A stretch of 64,000 nt of DNA from an uncultured Verrucomicrobiota bacterium. GTDB lineage: Bacteria; Verrucomicrobiota; Verrucomicrobiia; Verrucomicrobiales; Verrucomicrobiaceae. Every line of letters starts with the position of its first letter. Position 1 is the first letter of the stretch. This document shows, one piece after another, positions 29,484 through 36,854 of the stretch. The notes beneath the pieces are model-generated. The model was given only the letters and a program-made list of their open reading frames with translations. It did not search any database and had not been told where the DNA came from. The position numbers were made by a program, and so were the translations under genes. The stretch is from NCBI GenBank assembly GCA_903848465.1, contig CAINGK010000072.1:1-64000 (forward strand), in the 5' to 3' direction.

Positions 29484-31019
29484 TCACACCGCCACCGGAG
29501 CGGGTGCAGGCGCTTGAAACGCGGACATCGAAAAACGCTTCATCAACGAACCCGCTGCGACGTACCCGAAGCCAAAGAAGAACAGCAGCAGGAAAGGGAT
29601 GCTACCCCACTGGCCACGCTGGGCGGCGAGGCCGATCATCCAGCCGAAGTAGCCGGTCAGCAGCACTTCGATCCATAGGGCGATGGATTTGCCAGCCTTG
29701 TAGAAGGAGCGCTGCTTGCTGGCCTGCGCCTTGTTTTCCATGCCGTATTTCGGCGTGCGGACGAATTCGGAGGACTGGTTGAGCAGCGCCTCCAGCACGG
29801 CCTTGCCGTTGTTGATGCTCATGCCGATGCCGAGGGCGAGCAGCATGGGCACATACGGCAGGGCCTTGAGCCAGCCCCAGCGGCCCTGGGCACCCTGCGC
29901 GGTCATGTAAAAGACGATGACGCTGAGGGAGGCAAAGAAGAACACGGGCACATCGACGAAGACGGCCTTGTGCCAACTGCTGCCCATCACGAAATTAGCG
30001 GGGTACATCAGCACCAGCGTGCAGAGGGTGAGCAGGTAGGCGAAATTGGACGTGAGGTGCGAGGTGGCCTCGATCTTCAGGCTCAGGGGGATGTCGCTGC
30101 GCCACACATTGCCCAGAGTCTTTTTGCACACCTGGATGGAGCCCTTGGTCCAGCGGTGCTGCTGGCTCTTGAAGCCGTCCATGTCCGGCGGGAGTTCGGC
30201 GGGGACGACGACGTCCTTGAGGTAGATGAATTTCCAGCCTTTGAGCTGCGCGCGGTAGCTGAGATCGAGGTCTTCCGTGAGGGTGTCATGCTGCCAGCCG
30301 CCACCGGTTTCGATGGCCTTGCGCCGCCAGATGCCGGCGGTGCCGTTGAAGTTGAGGAATTCGCCGTGGCGGCTGCGGGCCGTCTGCTCCAGCACGAGGT
30401 GGCCGTCAAGAAACAGGGCCTGCAGCTTGGTGAGGAGGGAGAAATTCTTGTTCAGGTGCCCCCAGCGCGCCTGCACCATGCCGACTTTTTCGTCGGTGAA
30501 GTGGTGGATCACCTGCCTGAGGTAGTCCGGCGCGGGCTGGAAGTCGGCGTCGAAAATGCAGATGAACTCGCCTTTGGCGGAGGCCATGCCTTCGTCCAGC
30601 GCACCGGCTTTGAAGCCATTGCGGTTGCTGCGGTGGCGGTACTCGATGTCGTAGCCCTGGGCCTTCAGATTGGCGGAAAGCTGCTCGGCATGGGCGGCGG
30701 TTTCGTCGGTGGAATCATCGAGCACCTGGATCTGTAGGCGGTCGCGCGGGTAGTCCAGAGCGCTGACGGTACGCAGCAGATTTTCCACCACATGCAGCTC
30801 ATTGAAGATGGGGAGCTGCACCGTGATGACGGGCAATTCGGCGAAATCGTGGTGCGGTATCGGCACGTCCAGACGGTGTTTCCAAAAATGGTATAACACT
30901 TTGATTCTGTGCGCGCCAAAGGCGGACAGGGCGGTGAAAACGAGGATGTAGCTGGTAAACCAGAAGAAATTATCCCACACAATCATATCGGGAAAGGGAA
31001 GCAGGGCACGGGGGTGCAA
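29484..31019 (-). CDS. CslA/cellulose-synthase-like family 2 glycosyltransferase
   Basis: A 511-residue processive membrane glycosyltransferase. One N-terminal membrane helix is followed by a GT2 domain with D-D-S-T-D (101-105), D-A-D (157-159), T-E-D (248-250) and Q-Q-H-R-W (286-290), then four or five membrane helices. Segments such as V-Q-L-P-I-F-N-E and [10 protein letters not shown] match plant CslA/CslC and their bacterial relatives, so the product is probably a beta-linked glucan or mannan. The TTG at 31019 is preceded by GGTGGAG six bases upstream; an ATG at 30986 is the alternative. No partner subunits lie nearby. Confidence 0.9.
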   Translation of the reverse strand: MHPRALLPFPDMIVWDNFFWFTSYILVFTALSAFGAHRIKVLYHFWKHRLDVPIPHHDFAELPVITVQLPIFNELHVVENLLRTVSALDYPRDRLQIQVLDDSTDETAAHAEQLSANLKAQGYDIEYRHRSNRNGFKAGALDEGMASAKGEFICIFDADFQPAPDYLRQVIHHFTDEKVGMVQARWGHLNKNFSLLTKLQALFLDGHLVLEQTARSRHGEFLNFNGTAGIWRRKAIETGGGWQHDTLTEDLDLSYRAQLKGWKFIYLKDVVVPAELPPDMDGFKSQQHRWTKGSIQVCKKTLGNVWRSDIPLSLKIEATSHLTSNFAYLLTLCTLVLMYPANFVMGSSWHKAVFVDVPVFFFASLSVIVFYMTAQGAQGRWGWLKALPYVPMLLALGIGMSINNGKAVLEALLNQSSEFVRTPKYGMENKAQASKQRSFYKAGKSIALWIEVLLTGYFGWMIGLAAQRGQWGSIPFLLLFFFGFGYVAAGSLMKRFSMSAFQAPAPAPVAV

Positions 31020-31133
31020 TCAATCTCCACCAGTTCACAACAATCAAGCAGCATTTCGGGTGCCAGCCGAGGCTGGAATTTTAAGCGGCTTGTCGAGCGG
31101 AGGGCTGTTATTGGGTGCAATGAGGGCTTACTT

Positions 31134-31723
31134 CTACTTTGGTAAGTCATCGGGGGGCATAAAAATCATCGAGAGGTCTTTGATTGCGGTGGGCGGAGTC
31201 GATGGAGTTTGTCGCTTTCGATGACGGTGCTCAAGTTGCGCTATGACACACTCCGGCGTGACCGCCGCTGCGGGCAGCTCGAGGCGCAGCAGCTCGACGA
31301 TGTCCGCAGTGCTTAGCAGTGGATGGGCCTGCGCGTGCAGCATGCGTTCATGGAGCTGGAACTGCATGGCTAGCATCACCAGAGCTATGTGTTGATGCCA
31401 CGCGAGCCAGCAGCGGGTCTGATAGTCGACCAGACCCAGCGAGCTTTTGGCATCATGGAAGCCGCGCTCAATGAAATACCGTGCGCAGGCCAGGATCGTC
31501 GCGCCAGATGCGCTGCGTGCTGTGCATTTCCACAACGATCCATTGTCCACCTTGCCAAGGCGGCCGTTGTATTGACGGCCTCCTCCATGCGGTCCATGTT
31601 TTTGGCGCGGTGGCGGGCTTGCATCAGACCGTGAAGGTAAACACGAGCGTACTTGGAGCCGTCGTGGGTCGCGGTGCTGAACAGGGAGGTGACATTGCTG
31701 CAAAAGGCGGCAAAGCGTTGTGC
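31134..31723 (-). pseudogene. IS701/IS4-like transposase remnant with internal deletion
   Basis: Two transposase pieces lie in different minus-strand frames. The N-terminal piece (about 31723-31573) reads RFAAFCSNVTSLFSTATHDG and ends K-N-M-D-R-M-E-E-A-V. The C-terminal piece (about 31570-31134) contains R-Y-F-I-E-R-G-F-H-D-A-K, with the catalytic glutamate of DDE enzymes, and M-L-A-M-Q-F-Q-L-H-E-R. About half of a normal transposase is missing at the junction near 31570. No terminal repeats could be paired. It cannot make an active enzyme. Confidence 0.82.
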
Positions 31724-31891
31724 GACGGCAAAAAGAGATCCAGACGCGGGGTCATTTTTAGAAGGCTGGGTGTCTTCGCGCTGCGTTTGTCGCAAGGCTC
31801 CAACACGAACCATCCCGCCCTCGCTTAACCGCGTTTGCCAACGCAGGACAGCCAAATCTCAGAACTTACCAAAGCAGAACTAACTGCCCCA

Positions 31892-32210
31892 ATGCTCGTC
31901 AGCGCTATTACTGAGGGAACCTTTCTTCGCCTGCAAATGCAGTTGGCCGCAGACATCAGTTTCGTTGCCGCGTGGCAGTCTCTCACCGGCTTTCAGAGAA
32001 ATCCCAGGCATAGCTTCATCGACGACGGCTTCAGCTACGCACATTTCTCCAACCATCGACTGTAAGGGCACAACCAGGTCACTGATGCTTTGGCTGGCGC
32101 AGCTTGCCCGTCGCCACGGTGCCAGACTTGCCACGCTGGATGGCGGGATCGTGACGGCTCATTCGGATGTGGTGTTCTTGATTCCGGAACTGGGGATTTC
32201 TGCCATTTAG
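31892..32210 (+). pseudogene. Decayed VapC-type PIN toxin remnant
   Basis: The frame from 31892 reads M-L-V-S-A-I-T-E-G-T-F-L-R-L, then A-A-W-Q-S-L and N-P-R-H-S-F-I-D-D, which matches the middle of PIN-domain toxins. An in-frame TAA follows H-R-L, then the same frame gives G-H-N-Q-V-T-D-A. After a one-base shift the next frame gives WLAQLARRHGARLATLDGG and V-V-F-L-I-P-E. The conserved acidic residues of the PIN site (E in ITE, D in VTDA, D in TLD) are still recognisable. The N-terminal third and any vapB antitoxin are missing. It is inactive. Confidence 0.75.
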
Positions 32211-32420
32211 ACGTAACCTCCAGTGACGGGAGCAGTGCTATGGAGAACTCCACTTTGACTTGTCCAGCGGGAGTGAAATTTGACGGCAGGAACCTGCCAC
32301 TCATCATCCCCGACATCTAGATCGGCGGTTTTGCTCGGCGCTTTCAGGGCCTCATCACGCGCAATCCAGTTGATTTTTGCCATTGGTTTACAGAGTTGGT
32401 GATCATCGAGCCATGGTTAG

Positions 32421-32487
32421 GAATGACGAATGGCTGAATCTCTGCGTTCGACATTCATTCGTCATTCTGCATTCTGCATTCCTCCTC
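32421..32487 (+). repeat. Inverted repeat and ATTCNNC heptamer array before the UDG gene
   Basis: GAATGACGAATG (32421-32432) is the exact inverse of CATTCGTCATTC (32456-32467). Overlapping the right arm are four perfect ATTCNNC heptamers (ATTCGTC, ATTCTGC, ATTCTGC, ATTCCTC at 32457-32484), ending three bases before the ATG. GAATGACGAATGGC occurs again at 58245-58258. No Shine-Dalgarno sequence is present. Confidence 0.7.
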
Positions 32488-33375
32488 ATGTCCACCGCCA
32501 CCAGCCTCCTCAAACAGCACCTGCAGCAGCGTCAGATGCTGGGCAAGACGCATATCGCACTGCGGCCGGGGTCGATGGAGAAACTGACCGGAGTTGGCCG
32601 CCCGCATGCGGCACGTGAGATTTCCCAGTCTGAGCATTCCAGACCCACGGCGGCAGCGCTGGCATCTGCGCCTGCTGTGCGCAACTTGCGTGACACACCG
32701 CCGCCGGAGCCGAAGAAAGTTGATCTGCTCGAAGTGGCCGGTGCGACGATCGAAGAAAAGCTCGTCGCGTTGCGTGCGACGGCGGAGACCTGGGAACCTG
32801 CACTTTCCATGGGCAGCCTACGCAAGACGATGGTCTTTGCGGTGGGCAGTCCGCAAGCGACGCTGATGTTTGTGGGCGAAGCACCAGGAGCGGAGGAGGA
32901 AAAATTGCGCGAGCCTTTTGTGGGTCCGGCAGGGCAGAAACTCACCGCTATCATCAAGGCCATGGGGCTCGACCGCCCGCAGGTGTACATCAGCAACATC
33001 TGCAAATTCCGTCCCGCCATGGACAACCAGGGCAGCGGCAACCGCAAGCCCACTGCGGAGGAGATGCGCGCCTGCCTGCCCTTCGTGCTCACGGAGATTG
33101 ATCTCATCAAACCGCAGGTCATCGTGGCCCTTGGCGCCACCGCAGCCGAAGGGCTTGGCCTTCCAGGCACTGTCGGTGGTTTGCGCGGAAAGTTTCACAG
33201 CACCAGCGGCATTCCGACCATGGTCACCTACCATCCGTCCTACCTGCTGCGGGAGGAGCAAACGGGCGATGGCATTCGTGCGAAGCGCCAGGTGTGGGAG
33301 GACATGCTCAAGGTCATGGAGAAGCTCGGCCTGCCCATCAGTGCAAAGCAGCGCGGCTATTTTCAGGCAAAGTGA
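32488..33375 (+). CDS. Family 4-like uracil-DNA glycosylase lacking two Fe-S cysteines
   Basis: A 295-residue protein. The UDG domain (about 105-290) has motif A GEAPG (130-134), P-F-V-G-P-A-G-Q-K-L, N-R-K-P-T-A-E-E and T-Y-H-P-S-Y-L-L-R with His249. It should remove uracil from DNA. Family 4 enzymes bind a 4Fe-4S cluster through four cysteines. Here Cys172 (N-I-C-K-F-R-P) and Cys196 (R-A-C-L-P) match the last two, but no cysteine occurs before residue 172, so the first pair is absent. The first 90 residues are an unrelated, probably flexible extension. The ATG at 32488 is chosen over 32377 because upstream sequence is repeat. Confidence 0.87.
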   Translation: MSTATSLLKQHLQQRQMLGKTHIALRPGSMEKLTGVGRPHAAREISQSEHSRPTAAALASAPAVRNLRDTPPPEPKKVDLLEVAGATIEEKLVALRATAETWEPALSMGSLRKTMVFAVGSPQATLMFVGEAPGAEEEKLREPFVGPAGQKLTAIIKAMGLDRPQVYISNICKFRPAMDNQGSGNRKPTAEEMRACLPFVLTEIDLIKPQVIVALGATAAEGLGLPGTVGGLRGKFHSTSGIPTMVTYHPSYLLREEQTGDGIRAKRQVWEDMLKVMEKLGLPISAKQRGYFQAK

Positions 33376-33385
33376 TGCCGGGTGC

Positions 33386-33403
33386 GCACGTTTGAAAACG
33401 TGC
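33386..33403 (+). repeat. Hairpin directly before the Moco enzyme start codon
   Basis: GCACGTTT-GA-AAACGTGC is a perfect 8-bp inverted repeat ending two bases before the ATG at 33406. It occupies the place of a ribosome-binding site, so it could control translation or be a dimeric protein site. Confidence 0.6.
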
Positions 33404-33405
33404 CC

Positions 33406-34626
33406 ATGAAACCCAAATCATTCTCCCGCCGTGAGTTGTTCAAACTCGGCACCGCAAGCGCTGCGGTGCTGGCCAACACGGAACTGCTGGCGGCGGGCAA
33501 GAAAGCGGGACCGGTATGCGAAGATGGCGGCTGCTGCATCACGCCTTCGGGGGATTTTTACAATGTGGAGCGCGGCAATCCGCTGCCGTATAAACTGCCC
33601 GAAGAAAAGCAGCGCGAGATCGGCATGGTGCGTGAGACGTGGCAGCTCGAAGTCATCGCCGATGCAACGAGCAACGCGAAGATCGAGCATCCCATGCTGC
33701 GCAGCGACGGCACGGCGCTGACGTTTGAAAAACTCATGGAGATCGCGCAGACGAAGGCGGTCAGTTATTTGAAAGTCATCACCTGCAACAATCTTGCCGA
33801 TCCGCTGGGGCATGGCCTGTGGGAGGGCGTGCCGCTGCGCGATGTGCTGTGGCTCTGCGGTCCGGTGGAAAATCTGCGCCACGTCTGGTATCACGGCCAC
33901 CACAACGAAGACCCGAAGCAGATTTTCAAATGCTACCTGCCGATGAACAGAGTCTTTGAAGATCCGCCTGGCGAGCTGCCGGTGATGCTGTGCTACAAGC
34001 TCAATGGCGAATTTCTCACTGGCGAGCGCGGCGGGCCGGTGCGCATGATTGTGCCGGAGGCGTACGGTTTCAAATCGGTGAAGTGGCTGCAGCGCATCGG
34101 CTTCACCAATGCACATCAGTCCGATGACACCTACGCGAACGGCAACAACGACATCAACTCATGGCTCAAGACATTCGTCCGCTTTGGTGATCTGCCAGAT
34201 AAACTCAGCGCGATGGAGGAACTCACGCTGCATGGCAATGCGCAGGTGGGCATCTCAGGACTCAAGCAGGTGCAGTATTGGGTGCGCGATGTGAGCACGC
34301 CGCTGCCTGCGAACGATCCCCACTTCACCCAGGCACCGTGGCAGGATGCGCAGATCGTGCCTTTTGATGGCAGCGGCATTGTGGGCTTCAAGGGCGCGCC
34401 TTTGCACCCGGCGCAGTTTGATCCGGTGACGCGAAAACCACGGGAGTGGCCCCTGCGCCACACGCTGTGCCGCTGGGTTGCTAAGCCGGTCAAGTTGGCA
34501 CCAGGAAAGTACGAACTGCGCTGCCGCACGATTGATGACAATGGCAACGCCCAGCCGATGCCGCGCCCCTTCCCAAAATCCGGAAAAAACAACATTCAGA
34601 AAGCTCTGCTGGAAGTGGTGGCGTGA
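33406..34626 (+). CDS. Tat-exported sulfite oxidase-like molybdopterin enzyme
   Basis: A 406-residue protein. A Tat-type signal (SRRELFKLG) starts the protein. The oxidoreductase molybdopterin-binding domain spans about 75-270, with the likely Mo ligand Cys127 in V-I-T-C-N-N-L, and G-L-W-E-G-V-P-L-R-D-V-L downstream. A C-terminal Mo-co dimerisation domain (about 280-400) follows. This is the sulfite oxidase/sulfite dehydrogenase layout, but substrate and electron acceptor are unknown because no cytochrome gene is adjacent. A cysteine cluster (C-E-D-G-G-C-C, 38-44) sits after the signal. It begins 30 bases after the UDG gene and may share its transcript. Confidence 0.88.
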   Translation: MKPKSFSRRELFKLGTASAAVLANTELLAAGKKAGPVCEDGGCCITPSGDFYNVERGNPLPYKLPEEKQREIGMVRETWQLEVIADATSNAKIEHPMLRSDGTALTFEKLMEIAQTKAVSYLKVITCNNLADPLGHGLWEGVPLRDVLWLCGPVENLRHVWYHGHHNEDPKQIFKCYLPMNRVFEDPPGELPVMLCYKLNGEFLTGERGGPVRMIVPEAYGFKSVKWLQRIGFTNAHQSDDTYANGNNDINSWLKTFVRFGDLPDKLSAMEELTLHGNAQVGISGLKQVQYWVRDVSTPLPANDPHFTQAPWQDAQIVPFDGSGIVGFKGAPLHPAQFDPVTRKPREWPLRHTLCRWVAKPVKLAPGKYELRCRTIDDNGNAQPMPRPFPKSGKNNIQKALLEVVA

Positions 34627-34683
34627 CGCATCGCATGCAAAATCGCAGCGATTGCAGACGACTTCGTCCGTGACGAAAACCCG

Positions 34684-36846
34684 CTACGCCTGCAGCAGGG
34701 TGTGCAGTGTCTGCAGCAACGTTGCTGTGGTGTAAGGTTTGGAAATGAAGTGTTTGGCACCTTCCTTGGCGGCCTTGGCCGCGTTGCTGCTGGTGCTCAG
34801 GCCGCTGGCGGCAATGATGCGCACCTGCGGATTGAGATTCATCAGCGCCTGGATCGTGGCTGGCCCGTCCATCAAGGGCATCATCATGTCCGTGACCACC
34901 ACGGCGATCTCTTCTTTGCGGCTGGCGTACAAGGCCGTTGCCTCAATGCCGTCCGCCGCAAGCAGCGCCTGATAGCCGAAAGCCTCCAGGATCTGCTGCA
35001 CGACCTGTCTTACATCAGCCTCATCGTCAACGACCAGCACCAGTTCACCCTGGCCGCGTGGCAGTTCGTTTTCTACGGACGCCGGCACCGCCGTGGCCGC
35101 TGCTTCCTGAGCTGGCAGATATACCAGGAACTTGGTTCCCACGCCGGGGACGCTGTCAACATGGAGAAAGCCATGATGGCTTTTGATGATGCCCAGGGAG
35201 GTGGACAAGCCGAGGCCGGTGCCTTTGCCCAGTTCCTTAGTGGTGAAGAAGGGCTCGAAGATGCGCTCGATCACCTCCGGCGGCATGCCCGTGCCGGTGT
35301 CCTTCACCTGGATGACAATGTAAGGCCCGAGCTCGCCTTCACCGTTGAGACCGACGTAATGCTGATCAATCATCAGGTTCCAGGCGGAGAGCTTCAGCGT
35401 GCCACCGTCGGGCATGGCATCACGTGCATTGACGCAGAGATTGAGCAGCACCTGATGGAGCTGGGTGGGATCTCCCTGCACGGTCCACAAGTCCGCCGGA
35501 ATCTCGCTGCGCACTTGGATGGTCTTGAGAAAGGTTTCATTGGCGATTTTTTCGATCTCCTTGAGCAACTGGCCAACGTCCATCGCCAGCTGCTTCCCTT
35601 CCAGCCCGCTGGCAAAGGTGAGCAACTGCCGGACCATGCCAGCGCCGCGCTTGGCGCTGTTGTCGATGGTCGAGAGCATGTTCATGCCCCGCGGATCCTG
35701 TTTTTGCAGTTTCAGCAGCTCGATGGACATGAGGATGGGAGTCAGCGCATTGTTGAGATCATGCGCGATGCCGCCGGCCAGGGTGCCGATGCTGTCCATG
35801 CGCTGGGCCCGGAGGAACTGCTGCTCGAGTTGTTTCTTTTCGGTGATGTCGGTGTTGATGGCGAGGATGCCCTGCGGCTGGCCGGCGGAATTGTGCAGCA
35901 GGGTCCAGCGTGCCTCGACCAGCAGCGTGCCGCCGGTGCGGGTGACCTGCTGGATCTCACCCGTCCACTCGCTATATTTGACGATGCAGGCGACAGCCGT
36001 TTCAAATGGAGAGACCTCACGATAGAGCAGATCGAAGGCCCGGCGTCCGATGACTTCCTCGGCGGTCCAGCCATAGATCTTTTCAGCGCCTTTGTTCCAG
36101 TAGGTGATGCGGTGCTCAAGGTCGCTCACCACAATGGCGTCGGTTGTTTTGTCGAGCAGGGCGGCCTGCTCGCGAAAGCGCTGCTCCAGACGTCCGCGCT
36201 CCGCCATTTCATGCCGGAGGCTTTCACACGACAGTTGTTCTTTTTCGCGGCTGAGCACCGCTTCCTTCATTGAGGATTCAAGCTCCTGCGTGCGCAGTTG
36301 CACCCGTGCTTCGAGGTCGTTCATGAGCCCTTTGAATTCCTGCTGCAACCGCCATTTTTCGGTCAGGGCATTGGCGAGTTGCAGCACCTCGACGGTGTCG
36401 AAGGGTTTTTTGAGGATGAGCAGGCGGTCGCGCGGCTTGATCTGCTCCTGCATGTCGCTCCATGAGTAGTCAGAGTAGGCAGTGCAGATCACAATCTGCA
36501 AGTCCGGGCAGACGGCCCAGATCTGCCGCGTCGTTTCGATGCCGTCCCAGCCCGGCGGCATGCGGACATCGACGAAGGCCATGGTGTAGGGGCGCTTTTC
36601 CTGTAGCGCCCGCCGGATGAGGTCCAGCCCTTCCTGGCCTTGGGACGCAGAATCTACCTCGAATACGACGCCTGTTGAGGTGGCTGCGGGCGCGTCACCA
36701 AAGATGGCGGCTTCGTCCTCCTCGACCCCACATGCGTTTGCTGGCACATCATCCGGGACCAGGATTTTACGGAAATCCTCGTGGATGGCGGGATTGTCAT
36801 CGATGATCAACAGTCTGCGGTTTTCGATGCGATTGGCGGGCTGCAT
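34684..36846 (-). CDS. Hybrid histidine kinase (REC-PAS-HisKA-HATPase-REC)
   Basis: A 720-residue soluble protein. An N-terminal receiver has the phospho-acceptor Asp93 (FVDVRMPPG). A coiled linker (160-225) leads to a PAS domain (about 228-340), a HisKA domain with His362 in GGIAHDLNN, an ATPase domain with D-T-G-T-G-M and G-T-G-L-G-L-S, and a C-terminal receiver with Asp653 (VVVTDMMMP). There is no membrane segment and no DNA-binding domain. It starts eight bases after the stop of the membrane sensor kinase, so the two are probably made together and act in one phosphorelay. The final output is not in the window. Confidence 0.92.
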   Translation of the reverse strand: MQPANRIENRRLLIIDDNPAIHEDFRKILVPDDVPANACGVEEDEAAIFGDAPAATSTGVVFEVDSASQGQEGLDLIRRALQEKRPYTMAFVDVRMPPGWDGIETTRQIWAVCPDLQIVICTAYSDYSWSDMQEQIKPRDRLLILKKPFDTVEVLQLANALTEKWRLQQEFKGLMNDLEARVQLRTQELESSMKEAVLSREKEQLSCESLRHEMAERGRLEQRFREQAALLDKTTDAIVVSDLEHRITYWNKGAEKIYGWTAEEVIGRRAFDLLYREVSPFETAVACIVKYSEWTGEIQQVTRTGGTLLVEARWTLLHNSAGQPQGILAINTDITEKKQLEQQFLRAQRMDSIGTLAGGIAHDLNNALTPILMSIELLKLQKQDPRGMNMLSTIDNSAKRGAGMVRQLLTFASGLEGKQLAMDVGQLLKEIEKIANETFLKTIQVRSEIPADLWTVQGDPTQLHQVLLNLCVNARDAMPDGGTLKLSAWNLMIDQHYVGLNGEGELGPYIVIQVKDTGTGMPPEVIERIFEPFFTTKELGKGTGLGLSTSLGIIKSHHGFLHVDSVPGVGTKFLVYLPAQEAAATAVPASVENELPRGQGELVLVVDDEADVRQVVQQILEAFGYQALLAADGIEATALYASRKEEIAVVVTDMMMPLMDGPATIQALMNLNPQVRIIAASGLSTSSNAAKAAKEGAKHFISKPYTTATLLQTLHTLLQA

Positions 36847-36854
36847 ACGGTTTA

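Noticed and set aside
32208-32383. 58-codon minus-strand frame starting MAKINWIARDEALK
   Set aside because: It overlaps the decayed VapC remnant and repeat-rich leader, has no family match, and nothing supports expression.
34702-36273. 523-codon plus-strand open frame
   Set aside because: It is antisense to the hybrid kinase, which has complete kinase and receiver motifs. Long antisense frames are expected in GC-rich coding DNA.
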